Assembly: GCA_016125075.1 (NCBI GenBank) | Contig: WGMO01000001.1 | Span: forward strand, 124,001-188,000 | Direction: 5' to 3' | Source: Terrimonas sp. | Lineage (GTDB): Bacteria > Bacteroidota > Bacteroidia > Chitinophagales > Chitinophagaceae | DNA length: 64,000 bases | Part shown: positions 42,455-50,530 of the stretch, piece after piece | How the letters are laid out: every line of letters starts with the position of its first letter | Position numbering within the stretch: the first letter of the stretch is position 1 | Notes under the pieces: model-generated | What the model saw: only the letters and a program-made list of their open reading frames with translations | What the model was told of the DNA's origin: nothing | Database searches by the model: none | Program-made: the position numbers and the translations under genes

Positions 42455-43080
42455 TCACAAAATATTTTTCGGAGTTTACTTCCGGGCAAATGACGCAATT
42501 GGCTGCGTTGGATGAATTGTACAGTACCTGGAATACAAAGATCAATGTGATCTCCCGAAAGGATATTGACAGCCTGTATGAAAAACATATTCTACATTCC
42601 CTGAGTATCGCGGCTGTTTTTAATTTTCCTGCCGGTACAGAAATTATCGATATAGGAACCGGTGGAGGCTTCCCCGGTATTCCCCTGGCTATTTTTTTTC
42701 CGGATGTACAGTTTCATTTGGTAGACAGTATTGCGAAAAAACTCAAAGTTGTGGATGATATTGCCGCAACCATCGGTTTGACAAATGTATCCACAGAACA
42801 TACCCGCGCTGAATCAATCAGGAACCGGAAATTTGATTTTGCCGTTTCAAGAGCCGTAGCGCCTTTAAAGGATTTATGGCAATGGAGCAAACCACTGTTG
42901 AGGGGCACAAAATCTGCCGGTGAAGAAGATCGTCCCAGCAACGGCCTGATTTGCCTGAAAGGAGGAGACCTGTCCCTTGAGATCCAGGAAAGCCGTACCA
43001 GACCCCGTATCATGGAAATATCTGAAATATTTCCGGAACCTTATTTTACTGAAAAATTCATGTTATATGTACCGGTTTAA
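42424..43080 (+). CDS. rsmG: 16S rRNA (guanine-527 N7)-methyltransferase
   Basis: The protein has 218 residues and belongs to the RsmG/GidB family. The S-adenosylmethionine-binding loop is EIIDIGTGGGFPGIPLAI, with VDSIAKKLKVV for the adenine and AVSRAVAPLKDL near the catalytic region. It methylates G527 of 16S rRNA, loss of which gives low-level streptomycin resistance in other bacteria. The ATG at 42424 lies inside the GT2 gene (31-bp overlap), suggesting coupled translation. A NarL regulator follows 53 bp later. Confidence 0.95.
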   Translation: MEKTPTKLELITKYFSEFTSGQMTQLAALDELYSTWNTKINVISRKDIDSLYEKHILHSLSIAAVFNFPAGTEIIDIGTGGGFPGIPLAIFFPDVQFHLVDSIAKKLKVVDDIAATIGLTNVSTEHTRAESIRNRKFDFAVSRAVAPLKDLWQWSKPLLRGTKSAGEEDRPSNGLICLKGGDLSLEIQESRTRPRIMEISEIFPEPYFTEKFMLYVPV

Positions 43081-43133
43081 AACTACCGGAAAGTAGTATT
43101 GTTTTGTAGTCTTCAGATAAAGAACTTTGCCGC

Positions 43134-43781
43134 ATGAATGAAATTACGGTATGTATTGTGGATGACAACAGGGACTTAAGACTGGCCCTGGAAGAGATTA
43201 TCGGAATGTCGGATGGATACCAGTGCATTGGCACAATGTCTACGCCAAAGGAGGCCATGGAGAAGATCCCCAAATTATGCCCGGATGTGGTTTTGATGGA
43301 TATCAACCTAAACAGCGATGAAAGCGGAATAGATTGTGTAAGGGAACTCAAGCCCAAAGTACCCCGGACCAATTTTATGATGTGTACGGTGTATGAAGAA
43401 GATGAAAAAATCTTTGAAGCATTAAGGGCCGGAGCCAGTGGATATATTCTGAAAAAAACAGCCCCTGCAAAAATGCTGGAAGCTATTAAAGACCTTCATG
43501 AAGGTGGCGCCCCCATGAGCAGCCAGATTGCCAGGAAAGTAGTTTTTACTTTCCAGCATACACCGGACCCCAGGAACCAGCAGGGCATTGATGATCTTTC
43601 CAACCGTGAAAAAGAGATCCTCGAATTACTCTCCAAAGGACTCATGTACAAAGAAATTGCCGCAGAACTCTATATCAGCCAGGAAACGGTCAGAAAACAT
43701 GTTTATCATATTTATGAAAAATTACATGTCAATAATCGTGTAGCAGCGGTAAACAGGTTTTTTGGAAGAGAAGCTCTCTGA
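43134..43781 (+). CDS. NarL/FixJ-family response regulator
   Basis: The protein has 215 residues. The receiver domain (about 4-120) has Asp10-Asp11, phosphoacceptor Asp56 (VVLMDINLN) and Lys near residue 104 in GYILKKTAPAK. The C-terminal LuxR-type HTH (about 150-212) has LSNREKEILELLSKGLMYKEIA and VRKHVYHIYEKL. No kinase gene is adjacent. A GAACTTTG box (43122-43129) ends 4 nt before the ATG. A 20-bp palindrome lies 31 bp after the stop and may be a binding site of this or a related regulator. Confidence 0.95.
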   Translation: MNEITVCIVDDNRDLRLALEEIIGMSDGYQCIGTMSTPKEAMEKIPKLCPDVVLMDINLNSDESGIDCVRELKPKVPRTNFMMCTVYEEDEKIFEALRAGASGYILKKTAPAKMLEAIKDLHEGGAPMSSQIARKVVFTFQHTPDPRNQQGIDDLSNREKEILELLSKGLMYKEIAAELYISQETVRKHVYHIYEKLHVNNRVAAVNRFFGREAL

Positions 43782-43812
43782 TAAGTAAAATCACTTATGC
43801 CATTTTTATGAA

Positions 43813-43832
43813 AATACCACTAAAGTGGTATT
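43813..43832. repeat. 20-bp near-perfect palindrome
   Basis: AATACCACT (43813-43821), AA, AGTGGTATT (43824-43832). Its right end overlaps a possible -33 element (TTGG, 43831-43834) of a predicted promoter with TAACTTTA at 43855-43862. It looks like a regulator operator rather than a terminator because no T-tract follows. Confidence 0.6.
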
Positions 43833-43867
43833 GGATGGTACACTTAATCGCAGATAACTTTACAGCA

Positions 43868-43985
43868 AGATTATTGTATCCTTTTCTAGAAACTATTAAT
43901 CTTAGACCTTATTCAAAAGCAGGCAAGTCAGTCCCGAAAGGGGCCTTGATCAAAACCTAAAGCCCTCCTTCGGAGGGCTTTACTG
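43868..43985 (+). ncRNA. Candidate small RNA upstream of the M1 peptidase gene
   Basis: A predicted promoter (TTGG at 43831-43834, 20-bp gap, TAACTTTA at 43855-43862) would start an RNA near 43868. It ends at a strong terminator (43959-43981, AAAGCCCTCC-TTC-GGAGGGCTTT). In between, CCC-GAAA-GGG (43933-43942) forms a GNRA-capped stem. No frame in it is convincing. The strand is deduced from the promoter, but the terminator can work both ways. I do not recognise a known family. Confidence 0.35.
43959..43985. terminator. Strong terminator between NarL and M1 genes
   Basis: A perfect 10-bp stem, AAAGCCCTCC/GGAGGGCTTT, has a TTC loop. A-rich on the left and T-rich on the right, it can serve the plus strand and, less well, the M1 peptidase gene on the minus strand. 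Confidence 0.75.
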
Positions 43986-44006
43986 TTTTTCATATTATTC
44001 CTTCAA

Positions 44007-45848
44007 TCAATTCGGCCATTTTAATTCCAGTTTATTGTTCTTGCGGTCCACATCGGCCATCCGCATGCTGGGATCAATTTCAACAGATATAATATCGGTC
44101 AGTTTTCTTTTGGTGGTAATCGTGTAAGTGGCGCTCGTCCATTTCCAGGGATCATACACAAACCTTTCCAGCTTGTCATCTTCAGCTGGTTTCTGGCCAA
44201 ACATGGAATAAAGCGGTATATAATGCTGTTCCCGGGTACCGTCCCGGAAACTGAGTTGCAGATCGATGGGCATGGGCACCAACCCAGTATTCTTCAACCG
44301 CACCAGGGTTTTGCCCGATTCCTCCCAAAGGCTGTCAATGGCATAATCGATGGTCTTTGTAGAGTTCACCCAGTATTCCTTGTACCAATCCAGTTTCATG
44401 CCACTGACCTTTTCCGCGATATTGATAAAATCCTGGGCGTTCGGGTGCTTAAACCGCCACTGGTCATAATAGGCCAGCAATATCTTATCCCGCACAGCAT
44501 CTCCCACAATATATCCCAACTGTTCCATGAAGACCTCGCCTTTTGAATAAGCAGCCAGGCTATAAGCAAAATTGGTATTATAATGATCAGCATGGGTTGA
44601 CATCGGTTCTTCCAGGCCGCTTTTTGCCAGGGCATAATAACCATTATAGCCATCTGCATGTGCGAAGCCCGTACTGCCGGATAAAAAAGAGGAGACCCTT
44701 GCATCCGCATAGCTGGTAAACCCTTCGTCCATCCAGGGATATAATGACTCGTTGGTGCCCAGCATCATCTGGTACCAGCTATGCATCCATTCATGCAGCC
44801 AGGCCCCCGGGCTGGCCAGTAAGGTCGCCATCGGGTACTCCATGCCGCCATCACCGCCATGTACAAACGAATATTGGCGGTAAGGGTAGGCGCCGAATGT
44901 CTTTTCCATATAAGGAAGCGCCTTTTCTGCATCATCCAGAATCTTTTCCCATTGCGCGGCATTGGCTGCCGAACGCTTGTATAACAAATGAAGGGTCAGG
45001 TCTTTTCGAACCTGTCTTTTAACATGCTTGAATTCCGGGTCAGCCGCCCACATAAAATCATGGACATTGGGCGCGATAAAATGCCAGGTCAGCTTGTCTC
45101 CGGAAGGCCGGTTCACTTTCACGCCATCGTCTTCATACCCGTATCCGACCTGGTTGGCATTTTGAAGGTATCCGGTGCCCCCCAGTATATAATTTTTATC
45201 AATGGAAATATTCACATCATAATCGCCCCATACACCGTAAAACTCACGTCCCACATATGGCGTAGGGTGCCAGCCTTCATAATCATATTCACAAAGTTTT
45301 GGATACCACTGGCTCATGGAATACCGGATCCGGGTATTAGGGTTGTCCCTTCCGCTTCTCCTGATCTGCAAAGGAACCTGGGCTTCAAATTCCATATCAA
45401 AAACAACTTTGCTTTTTGGTAAGATGGGTTTATCAAGGTAAACTTCCAGGATGGTTTCCAGCATGCTGAACTTCTGTGGCTTCCCGTTCATTTTTAATGA
45501 CAAGACTTTCTGGTACCCGATCTCATCGGGTTTGAGTTTTGAAATCCTGTCTTTAACACGGGGATCCCAGTCGGGGCGGTTACCAATTTTAATATCTCCC
45601 TGACGCCGGCTTCTTTCATCCATCATGCTGCCCGGCTGAAAGGCATTAAAGTAAAGATGATAAAACACTTTTGAAAGTGTATCGGGTGAATTATTCCAAT
45701 ATTCCAGTTTCTGTTTGCCGTTCAGCTTATTGGTGGTGACATTCATGTCAATATCCATGACGTATTTTACTTTTTGTTGCCACCGGTCGGGCTGAGCCAT
45801 CGCGGCAAGGGAAAACATCCATACAATTCCTGTCAAAAAATGCTTCAT
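44007..45848 (-). CDS. M1-family metallopeptidase
   Basis: The protein has 613 residues with a signal peptide (about 1-18). The N-terminal beta-domain has the substrate-recognition motif GGMEYPMATL (a GxMEN-like motif, altered). Zinc ligands are HEWMH (352-356) and Glu375, in the order HExxH-x18-E. YSLAAYSKGEVFMEQL follows. It is likely a secreted or periplasmic aminopeptidase that trims peptides. Ordinary M1 enzymes have a longer C-terminal domain; this one ends soon after, as is common in Bacteroidota. It is monocistronic and divergent from the nitroreductase gene. Confidence 0.93.
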   Translation of the reverse strand: MKHFLTGIVWMFSLAAMAQPDRWQQKVKYVMDIDMNVTTNKLNGKQKLEYWNNSPDTLSKVFYHLYFNAFQPGSMMDERSRRQGDIKIGNRPDWDPRVKDRISKLKPDEIGYQKVLSLKMNGKPQKFSMLETILEVYLDKPILPKSKVVFDMEFEAQVPLQIRRSGRDNPNTRIRYSMSQWYPKLCEYDYEGWHPTPYVGREFYGVWGDYDVNISIDKNYILGGTGYLQNANQVGYGYEDDGVKVNRPSGDKLTWHFIAPNVHDFMWAADPEFKHVKRQVRKDLTLHLLYKRSAANAAQWEKILDDAEKALPYMEKTFGAYPYRQYSFVHGGDGGMEYPMATLLASPGAWLHEWMHSWYQMMLGTNESLYPWMDEGFTSYADARVSSFLSGSTGFAHADGYNGYYALAKSGLEEPMSTHADHYNTNFAYSLAAYSKGEVFMEQLGYIVGDAVRDKILLAYYDQWRFKHPNAQDFINIAEKVSGMKLDWYKEYWVNSTKTIDYAIDSLWEESGKTLVRLKNTGLVPMPIDLQLSFRDGTREQHYIPLYSMFGQKPAEDDKLERFVYDPWKWTSATYTITTKRKLTDIISVEIDPSMRMADVDRKNNKLELKWPN

Positions 45849-45906
45849 ATTTTATTTATTTGATTGAAAACGGTGTGAATCTGTAAATTTCGGTAAAATA
45901 TCGATT

Positions 45907-46590
45907 ATGCAAAAGGTGAATGATAACAACCCCTCCGGTTTCATCCCCTATTCGATTAAGACATTCACAGCAGAAACAATGGTTGCAAAGAGTGACGCTT
46001 TTTATCATTTCATGGATACGAGGCGCACGATCCGTGATTTCAGCGATCAGCCGGTACCAATGGAAGTGATAGAAAATATCATCAAAACTGCATCAACTGC
46101 TCCCAGTGGCGCCCATAAGCAACCCTGGACATTCTGCATCGTCAGAGATCCCACCATAAAAAAACAAATCCGGGAAGCGGCCGAAATAGAGGAACAGATC
46201 AGCTATTCAGGCCGAATGAGCGAGGAATGGCTGCAAGACCTGGCGCCGATTGGCACCGACTGGCGGAAACCCTTCCTCGAAATTGCGCCCTACCTGATCG
46301 TTGTATTCAAAAGAAGTTACGAGTTGGAAGCCAATGGCCATAAACACCAAAACTATTATGTTACGGAAAGCACGGGGCTCGCCTGTGGCTTCCTGCTGGC
46401 TGCCATACACCATGCCGGGCTAGCGGCGCTAACGCATACGCCCTCACCCATGAATTTTTTATCGAAGATCTTAAACCGGCCAGAGCATGAAAAACCGTTT
46501 CTGCTGATCCCGGTCGGATTTCCCGCTGCAGACTGCAGGGTGCCGGATTTGCATAGAAAAGCGCCGGAGGAAATCATCAACTGGTACTGA
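45907..46590 (+). CDS. Nitroreductase-fold protein, iodotyrosine deiodinase-like
   Basis: The protein has 227 residues with the FMN-binding nitroreductase fold: RRTIRDFSDQPVPMEVIENII, then TASTAPSGAHKQPWTF. ESTGLACGFLLAAIHHAGL and ALTHTPSPMNFLSKILNRPEHEKPF resemble the characterised Haliscomenobacter iodotyrosine deiodinase, as I recall it. The active-site-lid residues that clamp a halotyrosine, Glu96, Tyr100 and Lys121, sit at the matching positions. It therefore may dehalogenate iodo-, bromo- or chlorotyrosine rather than reduce nitro groups. It is a single gene. Confidence 0.8.
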   Translation: MQKVNDNNPSGFIPYSIKTFTAETMVAKSDAFYHFMDTRRTIRDFSDQPVPMEVIENIIKTASTAPSGAHKQPWTFCIVRDPTIKKQIREAAEIEEQISYSGRMSEEWLQDLAPIGTDWRKPFLEIAPYLIVVFKRSYELEANGHKHQNYYVTESTGLACGFLLAAIHHAGLAALTHTPSPMNFLSKILNRPEHEKPFLLIPVGFPAADCRVPDLHRKAPEEIINWY

Positions 46591-46594
46591 CCTA

Positions 46595-47044
46595 TCATAA
46601 AGTAACTGCGGTCCGCAGCAACCTTCCCTTGTCATTGAAAAAGAGGTACTTTTTCTGCACGTCATTTTTCCTGACCAGCACCCGGTATTGCTCGCTGCCG
46701 CCCGGCAGGTACAGGATAGCAGTCTCTTCAATCTCCCAGTTGTCATCGGCATATTTACTTTTTTGAAACCCGTCTTTTACCGTATCGGAAAGTTTGTCAA
46801 ATTCATAGGCCTTTTCTGTACCCTTCCACAAACCCTTATTGGTATATGTTGCCATGTAGAGTTCCCCATCCTGTTCAAAATGAACCTGCACTTTTACAAC
46901 AAAATCTTTAAAATCAATATGGGTTGCCCTGGGATACTGGTTGGCAAATGTTTCTTCTACGATGGCAGGGATTTCCCGGATCTGCGCAAAAGAAGGCAGG
47001 ATAAAAAACAGTTGGAAAACGAAAAGGGATACAAAAAACTTCAT
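46595..47044 (-). CDS. PepSY-like / BLIP-like secreted protein
   Basis: The protein has 149 residues with a signal peptide (about 1-20, LPSFAQI). The body contains IPAIVEETFANQYPRATHIDF, typical of PepSY-like beta-lactamase-inhibitor-like (DUF2874) proteins of Bacteroidota, and ends KYLFFNDKGRLLR. Members are small periplasmic proteins of unknown role. It converges with the nitroreductase gene (4-bp gap). Confidence 0.75.
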   Translation of the reverse strand: MKFFVSLFVFQLFFILPSFAQIREIPAIVEETFANQYPRATHIDFKDFVVKVQVHFEQDGELYMATYTNKGLWKGTEKAYEFDKLSDTVKDGFQKSKYADDNWEIEETAILYLPGGSEQYRVLVRKNDVQKKYLFFNDKGRLLRTAVTL

Positions 47045-47126
47045 GGCAGATTTTTTTTAATAGCAGCAAATTTGATACAGAAAATCCCTACTTCCGGGAC
47101 TGGTGCAGAATTTTAATGAAATCTTA

Positions 47127-47795
47127 TCATTTACCAAGACCTTCCACGATGATCACAATCTCACCTTTCACCCCTTTTTCCCTGAAATATTGCGCAACTT
47201 CCCGGAGCGTTCCGCGTTTATTCTCCTCAAACATTTTTGTCAACTCCCTGCACACACAGCATTGTCTTTCCCCCCCAAAATAGGTAGCCAGTTCCTCGAG
47301 TGTTTTAACCAGCCGGACCGGTGACTCGTAAAATATCATGGTGCGGTCTTCTTCGGCCAGTTTTTTTAACAGGGTTTGCCTGCCTTTTTTAACCGGCAGG
47401 AAACCTTCAAAAACAAAACGGTTGGTGGGGATCCCGCTATTGACCAGTGCCGGCACAAAGGCCGTGGCACCCGGCAGGCATTCTACTAAAACACCCACTT
47501 TGATACATTCCCTGACCAGTAAGAAAGCAGGGTCTGATATTCCGGGCGTACCGGCATCGGTTACCAGCGCCATCTTCTTCCCTTCCAGTAGTTGGTTGAT
47601 GAGATGCTGCAAAACCTTATGTTCATTATGCTGGTGATAAGGCGAAAGCGGCTTCTTAATGGCATAATGATTGAGCAGGTGGGAAGTGGTGCGGGTGTCC
47701 TCGGCGAGTATGAGGTCGGCATCCTTCAGCACTTCAATAGCACGCAGTGTAATATCCTTTAGGTTACCGATCGGCGAGGGAACAAGATAAAGCAT
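47127..47795 (-). CDS. rsmI: 16S rRNA (cytidine-1402 2'-O)-methyltransferase
   Basis: The protein has 222 residues from the ATG at 47795 (MLYLVPSPIGN). A start 15 bp upstream adds residues not seen in the family. Conserved RsmI segments are LVPSPIGNLKDITLRA, LILAEDTRTTSHLLNHY, LVTDAGTPGISDPAFLLV and FEGFLPVKKGRQTLL. It methylates C1402 in the decoding centre. The downstream gene is 83 bp away on the minus strand. It may form a loose cluster with the purS/pssA pair upstream. Confidence 0.95.
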   Translation of the reverse strand: MLYLVPSPIGNLKDITLRAIEVLKDADLILAEDTRTTSHLLNHYAIKKPLSPYHQHNEHKVLQHLINQLLEGKKMALVTDAGTPGISDPAFLLVRECIKVGVLVECLPGATAFVPALVNSGIPTNRFVFEGFLPVKKGRQTLLKKLAEEDRTMIFYESPVRLVKTLEELATYFGGERQCCVCRELTKMFEENKRGTLREVAQYFREKGVKGEIVIIVEGLGK

Positions 47796-47857
47796 AGTTG
47801 ATAATCGCAATTGATGACAAAGCCTGGGCTGTTCCTCTAAAGGTACCGGGCGATTAA

Positions 47858-48103
47858 CTAATTAATGGCAATCTCAAAGTATTCCATTACAGGATTCGCC
47901 AGCAACTTTTTCGTTGCCTCTTCAGCGAGTTTTTTTGCTTCCGCCTCATTACCGGCATTCACCTGCAGGCTGATGTTCTTTCCCACTCTTACATCTTCAA
48001 TCCCTTTCAAACCCAGGTTGTCCAGTCCCCCCATTACAGCTTTTCCCTGGGGATCCAGCAATTCTTTTAAAGGCATAACTTTTACCTGCACATTATATGT
48101 CAT
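47858..48103 (-). CDS. purS: Phosphoribosylformylglycinamidine synthase subunit PurS
   Basis: The protein has 81 residues, the usual length of PurS. Features are YNVQVKVMPLKELLDPQGKAV and LGLKGIEDVRVGKNISL, with the C-terminal AKKLAEEATKKLLANPVMEYFEI. PurS bridges the PurL and PurQ subunits in purine synthesis. PurL and PurQ are not in the window. Its start overlaps the stop of pssA by 4 bp, but a TATCTTTG box inside the pssA 3' end (48124-48131) may also drive it alone. Confidence 0.93.
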   Translation of the reverse strand: MTYNVQVKVMPLKELLDPQGKAVMGGLDNLGLKGIEDVRVGKNISLQVNAGNEAEAKKLAEEATKKLLANPVMEYFEIAIN

Positions 48104-48864
48104 GTATGTCTGTTTTTAGTCAGCAAAGATACCAAAAGGTAAGCGATGAAAATGACCGGTGCGGCCAGCCATTTAATAAACAGGACCGCAATAATTCCCA
48201 GCAGGATCAGCAGGTACCGGTAAAGATTGTTCTTTATTCCGAAATCCCTGAATTTGAAACTCATTATCGGTATATTGGAAACCATCAGCAGGGAAATAAA
48301 AGCGATGAAAAAGTAGAGAAACCATTTATTCAATAAAATTTCAGTGACCCATTGTTGTTGTACATTCCAGTAGATCAGCGGAAAACAAGCCACCAGTAAT
48401 CCTGCGGCCGGTGTGGGGATACCCCGGAACTGCTCCTCCTGCCGGGTATCGATATTAAATTTTGCGAGCCGCCAGGCAGCAGCACAGGCTATGAAGAAGG
48501 CAGGAGCCATCCATAAAATTGATGTTTCCAATCCGTCTTCCTCCTGGGCGATACTTAAACGGAGAAACTGGTAAATGATCATTGCCGGGGCCACTCCAAA
48601 GCTTACAACATCTGCCAGGGAATCCAGTTGTTTTCCCATCGGGGAAACCGCTTTGAAAAGGCGGGCAACGAATCCATCCAGGAAATCAACAAGCGCTGCC
48701 AACCCGATGAATAAGGAAGCCATCCATATTTTCTCCGGGATGACCAGTAATTGTTGTCCATTCGCATCAGGAATGATTTCAATGCCGTTTTGCAGGACAA
48801 AAACGATGGCCATACATCCAAAAAAGAGATTCAGCAGCGTAAACAGGTTGGGAATTTGTTTCAT
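48100..48864 (-). CDS. pssA: CDP-diacylglycerol-serine O-phosphatidyltransferase
   Basis: The protein has 254 residues with about seven membrane helices. The CDP-alcohol phosphatidyltransferase motif D-G-x2-A-R-x8-G-x3-D-x3-D reads DFLDGFVARLFKAVSPMGKQLDSLADVVSF. It makes phosphatidylserine, the precursor of phosphatidylethanolamine, in the inner membrane. It overlaps purS by 4 bp. The N-terminus (MKQIPNLFTLLNLFFGC) matches the Bacteroidota/Gram-positive class. Confidence 0.94.
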   Translation of the reverse strand: MKQIPNLFTLLNLFFGCMAIVFVLQNGIEIIPDANGQQLLVIPEKIWMASLFIGLAALVDFLDGFVARLFKAVSPMGKQLDSLADVVSFGVAPAMIIYQFLRLSIAQEEDGLETSILWMAPAFFIACAAAWRLAKFNIDTRQEEQFRGIPTPAAGLLVACFPLIYWNVQQQWVTEILLNKWFLYFFIAFISLLMVSNIPIMSFKFRDFGIKNNLYRYLLILLGIIAVLFIKWLAAPVIFIAYLLVSLLTKNRHT

Positions 48865-48971
48865 GTTATGGTATAATTATTTCATCGCATCAGCCAGTAT
48901 CAATTTTCAGCAACCCTAAGGAATACAATACCAGGGAAACCGATGAACTATTGACCCTAAAGACAAAGATG

Positions 48972-50261
48972 CTATTTCTTCATGAGCATTTCAATTTCCT
49001 CTACAGTAATGGGGATGTTTTTCATAAGATCCTTATGACCATTTCGGGTCAGCCAGATATTGTTTTCAATCCGAACCCCCATTTGTTCCTCTTCAATATA
49101 AATGCCCGGTTCTACCGTAAAGACCATACCGGCCTTAACGGGTTCGGTCCTTGTTCCAAGGTCATGCACATCCACACCCAGGTGATGGGAAATGCCATGG
49201 TAGAGGTATTTCCGGTATGCCCTGTTTTCGGGGTCTTCATTTTTCACATCTGATTTACGGAGCAAACCAATCTTCAAAAATTGCAGGGTGGCTTCCTCCC
49301 CGACTTTTTCAGTATAGTCAATGATCGTGATTCCCGGTTTCAGAATACTTTTTGCATAATCATGTAAATGCAGGCAGGCATTGTAGACCGTCTTTTGTCT
49401 CCTTGTAAATTTCCCATTCACGGGTATGGTCCGGGTAAGGTCTGCACAGTAACCACCATATTCTGCTCCAAAATCCATCAGGATTAGTTCGCCATCTTTA
49501 CATTCCTGGTTATTGGAAACATAGTGAAGGGTCCTGGCCCTGTCGCCGCTGGCAATAATACTTCCATATGCCTGCCCCGTTGCCCTTTGAGAAAGGAAAG
49601 AATGCCATATTTCCGCTTCAATCTCATATTCCATCACACCCGGTTGAATGAATTGTAACAAACGCCTGAAGGTGACATCGGTGATATCAATGGCTTTTTG
49701 CAGGACTTCCACTTCAAAGGCCGTTTTGATAGCCCTTAGTTGTTTCATGATCTTTGCCGACCGTAAATAGTTATGGAGCGGATAACGGCTTTTCATTTCA
49801 TCGATAAACCGGTATTCCCGGGTCCTGATTAGGCTTCCCTTCCGGTCGTTCTCATTACTGTCGAGGTAAATATGGTCGGCCAGATGAATCCAGGGTTGTA
49901 ATAAACCGTCGAGACTGTCCAGCCATACGATTGTCTGAATACCACTGATGTCCCGGGCTTCTTTCACCCTTAATCTTTTCCCATCCCATTTTTCCTTTAA
50001 TTCATTAGGACGCACTAAAACCAATACCTCCCTGTATTTCGGATCGGGATTGTCCGGAAAAAGTATCACCATACTGTCTTCCTGCGTAATACCACTTAAC
50101 CAGAACAGATCGCTGTTTTGTTTAAACGGATAGAGGGCATCCCCATTGGTTGGCACTTCATCATTACTGACAAAAATGGCAATTGCATTCTTTTGCATCG
50201 CATTCATAAAGCGCTCACGATTCTTGACAAACAGCTCGGGATTGAGAGGCAGGTATTTCAT
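48972..50261 (-). CDS. pepP: Xaa-Pro aminopeptidase (aminopeptidase P)
   Basis: The protein has 429 residues and belongs to the M24 family. An AMP_N-type N-terminal domain (about 1-140) precedes the pita-bread fold. The metal ligands are Asp in MDFGAEYGGYCADLTRTI (two), His in HGISHHLGVDVHD, Glu in TVEPGIYI and Glu in VRIENN. It removes N-terminal residues preceding proline in the cytoplasm. It is divergent from pckA; a TACCTTTA box (50279-50286, minus strand) lies 17 nt before its start. Confidence 0.93.
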   Translation of the reverse strand: MKYLPLNPELFVKNRERFMNAMQKNAIAIFVSNDEVPTNGDALYPFKQNSDLFWLSGITQEDSMVILFPDNPDPKYREVLVLVRPNELKEKWDGKRLRVKEARDISGIQTIVWLDSLDGLLQPWIHLADHIYLDSNENDRKGSLIRTREYRFIDEMKSRYPLHNYLRSAKIMKQLRAIKTAFEVEVLQKAIDITDVTFRRLLQFIQPGVMEYEIEAEIWHSFLSQRATGQAYGSIIASGDRARTLHYVSNNQECKDGELILMDFGAEYGGYCADLTRTIPVNGKFTRRQKTVYNACLHLHDYAKSILKPGITIIDYTEKVGEEATLQFLKIGLLRKSDVKNEDPENRAYRKYLYHGISHHLGVDVHDLGTRTEPVKAGMVFTVEPGIYIEEEQMGVRIENNIWLTRNGHKDLMKNIPITVEEIEMLMKK

Positions 50262-50278
50262 TTTTTGTGGTTTTGTAT

Positions 50279-50286
50279 TAAAGGTA
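50279..50286 (-). promoter_or_regulatory. Predicted -7 element of the aminopeptidase P gene
   Basis: The minus strand reads TACCTTTA (7 of 8 to TAnnTTTG), ending 17 nt before the start codon. A leader of about 10 nt would result. The -33 element is not clear. Confidence 0.35.
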
Positions 50287-50452
50287 AAGAGGAATAGAGA
50301 TTCGGTTTCCCATGAAAAGTATTAATATTCAGAAAGTTAAAAAAATAAAAATCATTCAATAATTCTTCCATATCCATAAAAAAATGCTAAGGAAGACAGC
50401 AATTCCTTATAGGGCAGATAATTAATTTTCAGGTATTTAACTTTTTATCTAC

Positions 50453-50502
50453 ACAAACACTAACGAATGTTTGTAAAAATGAGGGATTCTGTTTTAACTT
50501 TG
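50453..50502 (+). promoter_or_regulatory. pckA promoter and overlapping dyad
   Basis: TTTG at 50470-50473 and TAACTTTG at 50495-50502 (exact) are separated by 21 bp. ACAAACA (50453-50459) and TGTTTGT (50468-50474) form a dyad over the -33 box, with a further CAAACA half at 50512-50517. A regulator binding here would repress by blocking RNA polymerase. Confidence 0.6.
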
Positions 50503-50530
50503 CAGACTAATCAAACATTTTTGTTTCTTT

